NCBI RefSeq assembly: GCF_000003605.2
Contig: NW_003109983.1
Span: 152,974-216,973 of the forward strand
Direction: 5' to 3'
Source: Saccoglossus kowalevskii
Taxonomy: Eukaryota > Hemichordata > Enteropneusta > Harrimaniidae
Length of the DNA: 64,000 bases
Part shown: positions 42,886 through 54,371 of the stretch, one piece after another
Numbering within the stretch: the stretch's first letter is position 1
Layout: each line of letters starts with the position of its first letter
Position numbers and translations under genes: made by a program
The notes under the pieces: model-generated
Databases searched by the model: none
Told to the model about the DNA's origin: nothing
Seen by the model: the letters and a program-made list of their open reading frames with translations, nothing else

Positions 42886-42928
42886 TCTTTACAACAACAT
42901 CAACAATAACAACAACAACAACAACAAG
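42886..42928. repeat. (CAA)n-rich simple repeat
   Basis: Interrupted then perfect CAA units. Confidence 0.85.
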
Positions 42929-44173
42929 AGACATTTTGCGAAAAAGAGAACCCCGTGACTTGTTCAGAAAATGTAAGCACTATAATTGTTCAATAGTTGG
43001 TAAGGTCATTGTTATAAGGAATATTTTATTTGTAAAGTTACAAGGAAAGGGTAAGAGAAAAGAATACGAAGAGTGACATTTGATTTCATAATATATTTGA
43101 AATGTTGAAAAAGCATGCAGTGCATAAAAAAAAATTCGCATATGATGTTTTCCGAACTTTCAGCGGGAACTCGACCCACGCTACCTGTGTGGCGTTTTGC
43201 CATTTCGAAGAAAATCATAACAGACAAGCGTACTGGTAAGACTACTATACAATTACTTTCATTTATACGGAATGATTAGGTGAATAAAAGTGCTTATTCA
43301 TAAAACTGCATGAGATCGAAATGAGTATGTCACAAATAGGACAATCTCTGTGACTTATCAAACATGCAGCCAAAGTATATCCCGATTACACACAAAAGAA
43401 TCTGGGTTAATATAATTACTGTGTGCATTATGACTCTTGATATTTATATAAGAAAGTTGGCACTGAACAACTACAGCGCAAAATCTGAAATCCCCGAGGA
43501 AAGGATTACTGGTCAGGAAATGTGTACCAGGCATATTCTCCTGTTACCTGAACATTTGTACTTTACACTATATATTAGTTACATGTAAAAGGTCAACAAA
43601 TTTGCGATGTTCATGCTGCGCATGCGCAAACTTCATCGACACAGCTACAATATGCATATTAATTAATATTATTACGCATGTTATTATCGTGTATATATCT
43701 TCATGTGTTTACTCATTTGTTCCCATAAACGTATTTTTTGACTTATTATTACATGCATGGAACAGATGGAGAAAACTTGCATCTTGTTCACCTTAAAACC
43801 TAACTGCCAGACACATACGGTGAAAGGTATTAGAATAAAAATATCATTAAATGAAACATCTGATAGAAAAGATACGTGGTGACCGTTGGCGTCATAAACT
43901 AGCTGTCATAACACCTTTCGATTCAATAGTCCATCACCTACACAGAATAGTTTGTTATCACTTTAATAAGGTAAACGCGTAACAGGCTTGGCAAGTAACG
44001 ATCTAGAATTCAGTGAAAGCCAATACACATCTCCGACATAAAAAAGTAAGCATTATATCATGTGTAGGGATTTCAAACGAATAAGATTATTATGCAACCT
44101 ACTGACGCAATTGAAATGTGTATTTCATAAATATAGGTATTGTGAGCTACATAAAACATAATTTGTCACGAAT

Positions 44174-44260
44174 GGAATATTATTATTATATTTATTTATT
44201 CAAGGTACAGAGGCCACCGTAACGTATTTCAAGAATGTATCACAGAGCGCTTAATAACTG
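44174..44260 (-). mobile_element. possible L2-type LINE 3' tail
   Basis: On minus it reads AGCGCTCTGTGATACATTC, then CCTTGAATAAATAAATATAA and ATA units. GCGC-containing stem sequence running into A/T microsatellite is typical of L2-like 3' ends. No coding part remains. Confidence 0.35.
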
Positions 44261-45267
44261 TTTGTGCTACAATTTGCATGGTAACAACCCAGAACACAAA
44301 TAAACAGAAATTTGCATTACAATAATACTAACAATCTAACTTGTTGAATTACGTTTCTTTGTTGCATAGAAAATAAATTTGACAAGGTTTATAAAAACAG
44401 TCACATTAGTGGTGTTCATTAAATGAATAAATTTGTCAATATTGAAGCGGTCCATCGGCAATCAGAGCATATGGAAGCTTAGGTAAATAAAGGTTTTTCT
44501 GCTCTGATATTGCATGGAACTATCTTCAAGGGTCGCGAGAATTCAATAACGTGATATGGATAAATGCATGGAAGTTGAGGAAAGTATATTTCGTGGGATA
44601 GATTTTTACTCATGGGGTATTATTTCATTTTCTAGGACCTTATAAACATAATAATGTATATTTGTGCTTGTTATTGTTTTCTACTCGAGAAATCGTCCGT
44701 CTCTGTATCGTCACCTCTGGAATGAAAGTATTATTGCAAATAATAAAATAGCGCTAATGGTGTTTGAATGTATATTCAACGGTGTGAATTTCTTTATCCT
44801 TATAAATCTTTATAGTAATTAGATTTCATGAGCGTTCAGGTTATTGCTAAATTTAATATCTTAATTTAATCTTAAAGCTAAAAAACAAAACAAAAATACA
44901 TTTCTTCCATCATATAATATTGAATCAACGGTTCTATAATAAATAAAACAGGTTAAACATTGTGTACAGTGTATGATATGTATTCATTGTTTTTATTATT
45001 GGCTAAGGTATTTACTCAGACTATGAACTTGTATAAATTTAGTTTAGTAAATCCTAAGTCAGCGTGCATCGGGCCGCTGATATTTCGTGTTTTGTTACAT
45101 TCGCTGTAAACATGTACCATATCGAGACTGTGGCATTTTAATTAACCATGAAATGTACCATTGCTCTTTTTTGAATTATTTCAATAATTATAGCAATAAA
45201 ACACGTAAAGTTAATATAATAACGTGTATTGGATTGATCGAGTGATAACTTTCATTTTCAGCTTGCT
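44261..45267. other. no recognisable content
   Basis: AT-rich, with short frames only. Confidence 0.4.
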
Positions 45268-45400
45268 CATGACAAATAATTTACTGCGAATTGAACTATT
45301 TTATTACAGGCTAATAAAAAAACACGGAATAATCGTTTATGAGTTATGCGGTGAATAATTGGGTGTGTAATACAGATTTATAGCTCCGTTTTCGGCTAAA
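45268..45400 (+). repeat. detached 3' fragment of the 1.35-kb repeat unit
   Basis: CATGACAAATAATTTACTGC, TTATTTTATTACAGGCTAAT, AATCGTTTATGAGTTAT and AATAATTGGGTGTG match, in order, the tail of the unit ending near 50095. It lies about 2.1 kb before the main array. Confidence 0.75.
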
Positions 45401-46289
45401 TATACGCCCCATAATTTATGTTTTTTCTTGAACACTTCGTGTAATAGCAATAATTAACAATTAGACATCAATGTCAATATTTGTCACGTGCAGCCTTTAT
45501 CACGCGGAAGTGATACTCACAGGATGTTACAGAGAGAACTCTTGATGTTCCGGTCATTCGATGCGTGGTTGAACGTCACAGGACCCGATGAGAGAGTACA
45601 TAAAACGTGATATCACACCATTTAAAGGAATGGTTCATGACTTATCATTAAATACTACTGTTCTCCGGGATGAATAAGAATGTGCCAAAATTACGACCCT
45701 AATCATGAATCCGGAAAATTTTAAACCAAAATTCGTGTTGTTTGTGGCCGGTGAATTGTAATAAGTACAAGCCGGTAGGCTGGTTGGCGATCGACTCCGC
45801 TCAAGAACAAGCAACATGTTTTTGGTTGTTTCCATGGTGACATAAACGTGAAGCTAACGTCGGTTTATAACTAAATGGGCCCATATACGAAGTTTGCAAA
45901 AAGCGATGGACGCGGGGCTTTTTGGCAACGACCGCAAACGTATCGTGTCCAGCCATTGGTTGGCCACAAAGAGGTCAAAATACGCGTTCTATTTTTACGC
46001 GTTTAATTTGGCTCTTCCGTTTCACCCCCTCCGGAATGTCTACTTTCGCAGCCTTTCGCAGGTTTTTCGAAAAACGTCGAAAAAACACAAGAATTAGTAT
46101 ACATGTTCTTGTTTTGGGCGGATTATTGATAGAGAATAATGTCTTTATTACAAAAATGCTGTAAAACCGCGAGTTTTTACCTTAGTTATTTTCTTATTGG
46201 CGAAAAACTGCGAACTCGGCAAATTTGGTTGCACAACTTTCCTTTATCATATACACCCAGCGACACCGATGCCAGTTGACTGTGTACAA
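45401..46289. other. no recognised gene; CpG-containing segment
   Basis: 45620-46230 is richer in CpG than its surroundings and has overlapping short frames in both orientations (for example 45922-46164 plus and 45835-45635 minus). None matches a known protein. It may be another non-autonomous element, but I could not define its ends. Confidence 0.3.
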
Positions 46290-46790
46290 AACTGGTAGGA
46301 GGTAATACATTAGGGGCGAAAGTATTCAAAAATAAGTTTTTGGGTGTTGCAATGGCAGTGGTGGGCCAGAATTTTTTTTCAAGTTAGTGACGGCACGACC
46401 TACCTGTGAAGTATGAACAAAATCAGCCGAGCCGAACAAATCACAGAGGAGTTAAAAGCCGTTGCTGGTGAAAAGTTACCCCAACTTTGAGGGTGAAATT
46501 TCTCGGTAATGAAAAAAAGATATCAAAAATTCAAATAGTAACTTTGTACCCACACTCAATCTGAGTAGAATGAGCTATGTCTGAAGTGTTTTATCCCAAA
46601 TTTGTAGGAGGAGATATATTTGGCGCGAAGCTATCTATAAATCAGTTTTTGGCTGTTGCTATGGCAACGGTGGACCAAAGATTTTTTTCAGATTTTTCCG
46701 AATAACTAGGGTGAAGGTGTGACCTACCTGCTAAGTTTGAAAGAAATCGGCCAAGGCATAAAAATCACAGAAGAAATAATACGTGAAAAC
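46290..46790 (+). repeat. 309-bp-period direct repeat, about 1.6 units
   Basis: The unit starting at 46290 (GGTAGGAGGTAATACATTAG ... GGGTGTTGCAATGGCAGTGG ... GACCTACCTGTGAAGTATGA ... AAATCACAGAGGAGTTA) recurs from 46599 (TGTAGGAGGAGATATATT ... GGCTGTTGCTATGGCAACGG ... GACCTACCTGCTAAGTTTGA ... AAATCACAGAAGAAATA). A short CA microsatellite closes the second unit. Not coding; probably a piece of a dispersed satellite-like family. Confidence 0.7.
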
Positions 46791-47544
46791 ACTGGAAATC
46801 ACACACACACAAAACGACAAAAGTGATTATAAGGGCAATCCTGTCCTCTGATAAGTCTGGTTTTAGAACCTAACATTTCACGTAGAAATGTCTTTTTAAT
46901 GTTACTGATTAGAGTTTAAATACAATGAATGTGGGCACAATTATGAACATAGCAATAATGCATCTGAAGAAATCTGTCGATGTTAAACACGCTTGTAGGG
47001 ATAGGGCGTATATTTCGGCAACGCTATGTCTACGTGTCTGACTGCAATGTTTCAAAAAGGATAAAACTATCTAGTAAATTAGTAAACCAACGTCAGACCT
47101 ATATGAACATTTAGAACAAGATTCTTGTACGACGTCATATAGAGTGTTTGACAAGAATGTTTCAAATGTGATAATAAACACACCATTTGTTTTCTAAGTA
47201 AATCGAGAAAATAGCACAAACTCAACTTGTAATGAGGTAATTCTGAGAAACCAAATTGGTATATGTGCACACGTAGGGGTATACTGGTTAGTCATGACAA
47301 CCATTACGATGTGCACTTTCAGAGAGTTTTTGACCGGTGCAGTGTTTTCAGGGTGTTTTCATCGGTGATGGTTGCCAGGTAGTGAAAATGCCCAGATGTT
47401 TGCTCTCGAGAATAAGTAAAAAAAATCATGTTTGCTTTTTATGTCGTATTGTACTTACTTTTAGTCTAATTATCATTACTCTACTGTGTTAGGATCTACT
47501 ATAATATCGGGTATGGCTTTAACATTGGAAATGTCTTGAATAAA
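46791..47544. other. no recognisable content
   Basis: Spacer between the 309-bp repeat and the 1.35-kb array. Confidence 0.4.
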
Positions 47545-48705
47545 ACGAAATTGCGATATTTGACAAATGACAGGAAACCTATGCATTGTGAGGTGCAAAC
47601 TCAATGTAAAAATAGAGAAATTGTGTTGCCTCAGTGGGTCCCTAATCGACACAGTTAATGATGCTTTTAGAATTGAAACAAGCATTGCGTGTGTGTGTGT
47701 GTCAAAAGAGATTGTTTGCTTGGCAAGATGAATGTAGTCAGTGTGACGTCGGAGTACTGGTTGTTTGCATCGACCTAATAGTCGAGGTTCAATTCTCCGT
47801 GTTAGGCGAACAGATATGCACGTAAGACCCAAAATCGTTGCGTCATAATATATCAACTCATGTTAGTATGCCACACAATAGCCAAGTACCACTGTGCTGC
47901 CCTGTGTTCTTTTACGGCAAAACACACAAATAAATGTATAATTTTTTTTTTCAAATTTGCCCATATCGTTGAATTTACATTAGCGGATGCATTCCAAAGT
48001 TCCGTCTTTCAAAGAGAAGAACGATAACATCGGGTAGATACACCCTTCAAAACGTGACAATTTACAAAATACCACGGGTCTAATAATTACGCTATATGAT
48101 TCTACACATCGCTTGCTATTAAATATGCCAATTAAATGCGTTAAATTTGTGTTAGTGTTAGTAATTACACCCCAGTTACATTCTGTGTTGCGCTCAGAGC
48201 AGTTTTGAAAAGGCCTAAACCTCTAGATCTGTTCTGTCGCTAGATTATTTATAGACTCAGGCTTCTTTACGCTGCACCGGGGTCAGGATAAGTTGAGATA
48301 TAACCGATCTGATGTACATAATATCAACAGGATTAAAGGAGATATTTTCCGTATAGATTACCTACTTTAAACGTGTTACTAAGGTTGTAATAATGTTTTT
48401 AGTTCACTAAAAACCATTTTCAGAATGAAGAGAAGTAAGATATTGATGTCATCTGCAAATATTGTCTACAGATGGCGCTCTTCCAATACTTGTATTGCAT
48501 ATTGAAATGCAGAGTGAGCTAACTGCAATTAGCATGTATATATACTCCACGGAGAAACAGGATACACATGCCGCTTGCACATAATAAATGATTTACTACA
48601 AATTGTGTTATTTTATACGGACTAATAAAGAAAACGGAAGAAACGTTTAGAAGTTACGAGGACAATAATTGGACGTGAAATTTATATTTATTGCTGTTTC
48701 CTCAG
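47545..48705 (+). repeat. 1.35-kb tandem family, unit 1
   Basis: Landmarks in order: TTGCGATATTTGACAAATGA (47551), GTGGGTCCCTAATCGAC (about 47634), a box B-like GGTTCAATTC (47786), CACTGTGCTGCCC, CAAAACGTGAC, GGATAAGTTGAGATAT, CAGATGGCGCTCTTCCA (about 48470) and the tail CGGACTAATAAAG ... AATAATTGGA. Each recurs in unit 2 about 1.33-1.39 kb later. The 126-codon minus frame here is broken in unit 2, so it is not evidence of a protein. Confidence 0.85.
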
Positions 48706-48894
48706 GAAAATATATATATCCTTCAATATATATATATGCTGCTCTTTGAGTTGAACTATTCACGTATAGTAAAACATAACAACTGAACACATTATTGTTA
48801 CTATCTGTTCTGTGTAATCTTCAAATTATTCACCACGCTAGTGTAATATTCAAGTCGGTCAACAGATACGCGAAAATTAATTCATGACAGTAAA

Positions 48895-50095
48895 CTTGAA
48901 TTGCGATATTTGATAAATGACACGATAACTGTGCATTCTGAGGCGCATACTGAATTTAAAAATAGAACAAAATGTGTTGCTTGAGTGGGTCCCTAATCGA
49001 CGCAGTTAATGAAGTTTTAGATTTGAAACAAGGATTGTGTATGTCAAAGGAGGCTGTCTGGTTAGCAAGGTGAATATGGTGAGTTTCTGTATCGACAGAT
49101 TATTCAAGTTTTAGTTCAACGTGTTGGTTGAACAGATGTACACGTACAACATTATTGAGTTGTTTAGAAGTGTGATCCGGTCAGGTGACATTGTAAGACT
49201 CAATAACAATTGTCCATTACCACTGTGCTGCCCGGTAATACAAAACTGATTTAGAAGTGTTGTATCATAGCAAAACACACAAATAAATATATTCAGATTT
49301 TCCCATATCGAAGAAGTCCAGTGGATTCCAAGGTGTCATCTTGTAAAGGAAAGAACATTTTATCAGTTGGACACACTTCTGAAAACGTGACATTCTACCT
49401 AACATGCGTGGTTAATTCAATATATATTACGTGTTTACTGAGTGTTACGCCACATGACTCTACTCATCGCTTGCTCTTGCATAAGCGAATTAAATACGAA
49501 TTCGCTTTTGCCCTGAAACATGTGTGAGTGTTAGTGATTTTATTTCAGTTACTTCAGTTGCTCCCCGCTCATATGAATAATACCAGTTCAGTACCTCTAG
49601 GTATGTTATGTTGCCGCCTTATTTATAGACCGTCTTTTCTACACCGTAACAGGAACAGGATAAGTTGAGATATGACGGAACTGCGGTACATAATATCATC
49701 GGGGTTTAATGAGGTATTTACCGTATAGATTTGCGATGTTAGCCAGGGTGAAATAATGTGTTTAATTCACTAAAACTATTTTCTGCAATCAAGGGAAGTC
49801 AGATATCGATGTCATCAGTAAATATTGTCAACAGATGGCGCTCTTCCAGTACATTTCTTGCATATTGAAATACAACGCTCTTTCTTTGAAGAAGAAGGTG
49901 ATTTCATTGCAATTATCATATGTCTATTCCATAAAAAAACATGTAGTATACATGTCGGTAGGCACATGACAAATAATTTACTGCAAATTGCGTTATTTTA
50001 TTACGGACTAATAAAGAGAAAACGGAGAATCGTTTATGAGTTGTAAGAAAAATAATTGGATGTGCATTTTATATTCATTGGTGTTTTCACAGCAC
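48895..50095 (+). repeat. 1.35-kb tandem family, unit 2
   Basis: Starts TTGCGATATTTGATAAATGA at 48901, exactly 1350 bp after the unit 1 landmark, and keeps all other landmarks in order to the tail GGACTAATAAAGAGAAAACG ... AATAATTGGATGTG. Divergence by eye is substantial, with many indels, so the duplication is old. About 190 bp of unrelated sequence separates the units. Confidence 0.85.
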
Positions 50096-50384
50096 CACTA
50101 AAAAGACTAACACTGCAATAAAGTGTTTCCGTTTTTGACATTTTAAAATTCTTTCGTTTTTATGCAGAAGATACAGTATTTTTACCAAGTAAAATCATAT
50201 ATATATTAAAGTTATTGCTCACACACGAGTTGGTAATTATGACGAATATTTGTAGATGCATTCTTTATGAATTATTCTTAATATAAATTTCTGAATTATC
50301 TTCTCAAAATCATTTTTTCCCATAAAAAACGAAAGAATTTCACAAAACGGAAAGTCTTTATCGTACTGTTAAAGTATGTTTTTC

Positions 50385-50850
50385 TCAGGCTGCCTTGTAT
50401 GAATGTAATGTAGTCATTGTGACGTCTATCTGCATCAACACAATAATCGAGTTTCAATTCCTGAAACTGAATACATTTACACAGATATACACGCCCAAGA
50501 GTCAAATTGGTTGAGTCATATATTTAACGACCATACTATTGCAATATATCGCTGTGCTGCCCCGTAACACCGTAATACAAAACGAAATAACGAGACGATG
50601 TATCATGGCAAAACACAAAAAAGCAATATACAGTATTTCAGGTTTGTCAACATCACGGAAATGCATGATGGCAGGTACATTCAAAGGTGGCATCATCTGA
50701 AATGGAGAAGCATCAGTAAGAAGACACGTGACTTCTTTATCTCCTTTACTGATATCTGTGTGGTTAATTTGTGATATGTATAGTTTTACGGACTAATCAA
50801 TATGACTGAAGAATCGTTCCTTAGATTTGTGGAAAATAATTGGCTATGCG
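50385..50850 (+). repeat. 1.35-kb tandem family, unit 3 (internally deleted)
   Basis: Carries the GAATGTAATGTAGTCATTGTGACG block, the box B-like GTTTCAATTC (50451), CGCTGTGCTGCCCCGTAA and ATTCAAAGGTGGCATCATCT, then jumps to the tail TTTTACGGACTAATCAATAT ... AATAATTGGC. The middle, including the CAGATGGCGC block, is absent. It ends where the 170-bp MITE begins. Confidence 0.75.
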
Positions 50851-51020
50851 ATTTAAAGCGGTAGAGTCGTCATCTGCGCATGTGTCAAGTGGCCATAGCG
50901 TGTCATTGTTTACAAACAAACGTCTACCCATGAGCCTTTGCGTGTTTAGCATGTGTTGGTATCATTGCTTGGGACTCAATTCCCGCGCGTGCGCAGATGA
51001 CGACCTTTCCGCTTTGAAAT
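50851..51020. mobile_element. 170-bp MITE with long inverted ends
   Basis: The left end TTTAAAGCGGTAGAGTCGTC then ATCTGCGCATG pairs with the right end, which reverse-complements to TTTCAAAGCGGAAAGGTCGT then CATCTGCGCACG: about 32 bp with five or so differences. No coding capacity. A target duplication is not obvious. The foldback repeat copy C follows about 70 bp later. Confidence 0.8.
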
Positions 51021-51090
51021 TGTTTGATGTTCCCAACTAGAGTCCAAGGAATGCGAGACATAACACGTATTTCTTTTGCTACTGAATATA

Positions 51091-51487
51091 TATAATATGA
51101 GGTTATTACGAGGATACCTCAAAGTATGTACAACGACAGTACAGAGGGAGTATCGACCGACGCAGATTCGACAGTGTACTGTTTGAGAGCATAATTTGAG
51201 GTATCCTTGTAATAACCTCATATTATACGTATTCTATCCAAAGGTACATCATGGGAATGCCGAAATTCAAAAAGTTTAGAACAGAATCAGCGAACTTCTT
51301 TGCGTGGAGTCCGGTCAAACACTCGTGGCAGGAATGTTTATTTTTTCTTATTAGAGGACAATTACGGGCAAACTCATCCCATATATGAAATTCGCATTTC
51401 CTAATATGGTAGGATTAAAATACCCAGTAAAATACCGCAACATTACGGCACGCTGTAACTTATAACGTTGCGGTGACAGAGGGCGAT
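51091..51487 (+). repeat. foldback repeat family, copy C (best preserved)
   Basis: The left arm TATAATATGAGGTTATTACG then AGGATACCTCAAAGTATG and the right arm (51190-51227) are inverted repeats of about 38 bp with two differences, enclosing roughly 60 bp with GACAGTACAG and GTATCGACCGACGC. Then 260 bp shared with copy B. The arms alone would form a MITE-like hairpin of 137 bp; the conserved flank shows the repeated unit is longer than the hairpin. Confidence 0.8.
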
Positions 51488-54019
51488 ATACTAACCAAGA
51501 TGTTTATTATTTAATATTTTCTAGTAACTTGATTATATCTTGTAGTATTTTTGTGACGAAAATCAATGCTCATAACATTGTCCGCATGCCCTCAGAAAAA
51601 GAAACACAGGGTCAGCACCCGAGCTTGCATACACAATTAATTTCGGCGGTCAGTTACGTAATGACCCAAAATTTATTGAGACGTATTATAACATATAGCG
51701 AGGGATTACAAACATGGCCCATCGGACAAAAGTGTAAGAACCCTAGCTTGCATACACAATTAAAATCTAAATTTGGTCAGTCAGTTACAACCTTAACTAT
51801 AATGCATGCATAATTTAAAAGTGATTCAAATTTGAATATAATACTTAACTGTCAGAGCTAATTTAATCAAACAATAGAGCGGGGGAGTTTTGAAGAATCC
51901 ACTGATTAATTTGGGAATAGATGGAAATTATGGTAAAATGGCAGAGTAATTTTATTTCAGATTAACAAATATCAAAATTACCAAATCATGCAATGAAAAT
52001 ACTATTAGATAATTCAAATAAAATACTAAGTAAGTATAATGAAAATCATTTCATTACAGCTAAATCATACTGTACAATATTTAACCATATGAATAGGTAT
52101 TCAGTCACTAGTTTCCATGAATAAAATGTACAATTATAATTAGCCGGTATCATGTATCACATATATGGGTCAATGTCTTCAGCTGACAACTAACTCACGT
52201 AAACATGTGTCCATGTTGTTATCACACATATTGTAAGTTCTGTCTCGATAGCATGACACCACCAAAATAACATATTCCGATTAAGACTTAGAAAAGCAAC
52301 ATTTTCGCAGAATTGACATTGATAAAACTCACAAGCAGTCACTGTATATAAACACCAAAAAACAACATATTTAATATCACATTGAACTCGGACAAAAACA
52401 AAATACAGGACTGATTTTAACGTTACTAGACCTAAACATTATTGAATAAGACCTGACAGAAAATTGTATCTACAATTGTACTTGCTGCATACATGCATAC
52501 ATACTTGGCTTAGAAATATTGTGTAAGCTAGCTCACTCCAAGTGAAAACTAATTATTTGGAACAATGCAACTCCTACATAAGAGGCCGTCATATTTTGAA
52601 GCACGCTTTATCTGCCAAGATGTACCAATCCGCCAATATCCATGACAAAGTGAAAAGTAATACAAAAGCTGCACGCCTTTGCTTGATATTACAATGTAGT
52701 CAACCCTCACCAGCCATTACACAGAAAACAAACGCCTTTTAATACATTTCGAGGTTATTAGAGGGGAACTATTTGAATAGCCGGACTCATTTTTGAGGGG
52801 CTACGGTCCACGTATTTTCTATGATTCATAGGCATGACCCACGCGATGAAAACGAAAGTACACATCATGAACACTGATAAAACATAGAGGGAAGCATAAA
52901 ACCAATTTTTTCATATTTAACAAAAAACGATAAATATGTATATAAATCACGGCATTCGATGATTATATGATTCATACACCGTGATGTATCTTCGATATGA
53001 ATGATGTGTGATCTAAAGTCCATGTGACATTTACATGTCATAATGAAAAACAACAATGTTGTTGGGGCAGTGGAAATAGCCCTCTAGCAGTGAATTATAA
53101 CTGAAAGGCGGTGAAGTGAGCACGAACATAGCCGTTTACATCACGTAGCCATGTGTAATTAGACTCGTTTACTAAGGCTGCTGAAAATAAACTCAGCATA
53201 TGGACACATTTTTAATATATTGATTTTTATTAATTTTTTTATTATTTTTTTTTTATTTTTTTGATCTGGAATTCTATACATTTTCAGGGGCCAACATTTA
53301 ACGGCCATGTAGTGTTTTCAAACACTCAGGCAAAATTCACTGCATACGAATAGATAGAAGATACGCATTGACATAAATTCTAGTATGTTTCAACGAACTA
53401 GCGGTGATGCCGAACACAATATATGAAACAAGTAATGTAAAACTTACAATGTATTTTAGTAGTGATCGGCATTTATGCAATAGCAGCGGCAGACGCACCG
53501 ATGGCGTTAAGTTTTATAGAAATACGAAACTTACAAACACAGAAAGGTATATTGTCAAGTATACATTCACTTCAGTACGCCAAAGTCACAATCTCAAAAA
53601 GCGGCTCCAAAACAATGTCTTAATTAACGCGCCCTCAGAGTGACTGGATGAACATGCGTAAGTTTAACAGGCATGAAGCGATGTATAATATACTATACTA
53701 GTGAAAAAAAAACAGGCCGAGTGCCATACTCAAATAGAAAATAAAATAAAATAACAGATAATATTTTCTGCATACAATTCGTCAACAGATGAAGTAAATG
53801 TATTCAAAATCGAACCAGTTTATTATTATTGACCATAAATAAGTTTATCAACTGTACATTCAAGTTATGATGTTGTATGAAGATGTGTATTACAAGTATT
53901 CAGGAGTTTAATATCAGACGCATCTGCATTATAATTATTCTCCATTTTGTTTTTGTAGGTTCAAATATACTGCTTGGAATTGACAACAATTTTTACATGA
54001 CGTGACAAACTTCACAATG
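51488..54019. other. no recognised gene; small repeats
   Basis: Contains an imperfect direct repeat (AGCTTGCATACACAATTAA at about 51622 and 51745, each followed by a GGTCAGT.AGTTAC-like segment) and a T-rich tract at 53221-53262. Otherwise short random frames. Confidence 0.4.
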
Positions 54020-54243
54020 CTGTTATAGAAGACAAAGGGTTCACTATTCAGAATGGGTTGGAAGCGCTTGGTTTAAGACTCAATATTCCATCATTTGTAT
54101 CATCTTCAAAACAAATATCTGTTACTGAGACTAAACTAGTTCAACGAATTGCAAAGCATAGGATCCACATAGAAAGAGTTATGGGTAAAGTGAAAAACTT
54201 CAAAATTGTACCAACTGTTTCAAAAAAAATTAACAATATCTAA
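54020..54243 (+). pseudogene. DDE-superfamily transposase C-terminus (ISL2EU/Harbinger-like), broken
   Basis: The plus frame reads DKLHNAVIEDKGFTIQNGLE, LNIPSFVSSSKQISVTETK, RIAKHRIHIERVMGKVKNFK and ends at a stop at 54241-54243. This is the C-terminal signature of the DDE_Tnp_4 type endonuclease: a catalytic D in (A)DKGF.I, then LNIP.F, then ..TR.IA..RIHVERAIGRIKNF with the catalytic E. An in-frame TGA just upstream (near 54001) and the absence of the first Asp region show that it is a fragment. Family knowledge links this transposase type to ISL2EU elements, whose partner gene carries a YqaJ nuclease; such a partner piece lies on the opposite strand immediately downstream. Confidence 0.8.
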
Positions 54244-54371
54244 TCTGTTTGCTGTGTCTTTACTTTATTTTATGTCTTTGTAAATGCTTGTGTGTTATTT
54301 TAAAACAACCGTGAATACTGTACTAATTTACAGCTAGCAGAACCAACATGATAAGATAATAATGACCCCAG

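Larger units (their letters stand above)
29477..44173. other. long stretch without recognised gene
   Basis: Read on both strands without finding a known domain, splice-consistent exon series or RNA gene. The longest frame is 135 codons on minus (32264-31857), with unremarkable composition and no family match. Minor items are listed separately: a TATA-like site with a short ORF at 37312-37603 and a CAA repeat at 42886-42928. Confidence 0.4.

Noticed and set aside
47476-47856. 126-codon minus ORF in repeat unit 1
   Set aside because: The matching region of unit 2 does not keep the frame, so conservation argues against coding.
47545-50095. The two long repeat units read as LTRs of a retroelement
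   Set aside because: Units nearly abut with no internal coding region, a third partial copy follows in the same orientation, and TG...CA ends were not seen.
54058-54243. Host gene using the TTG/ATG in the DDE frame
   Set aside because: The text is a transposase C-terminus and is preceded by an in-frame stop; no host exon context.
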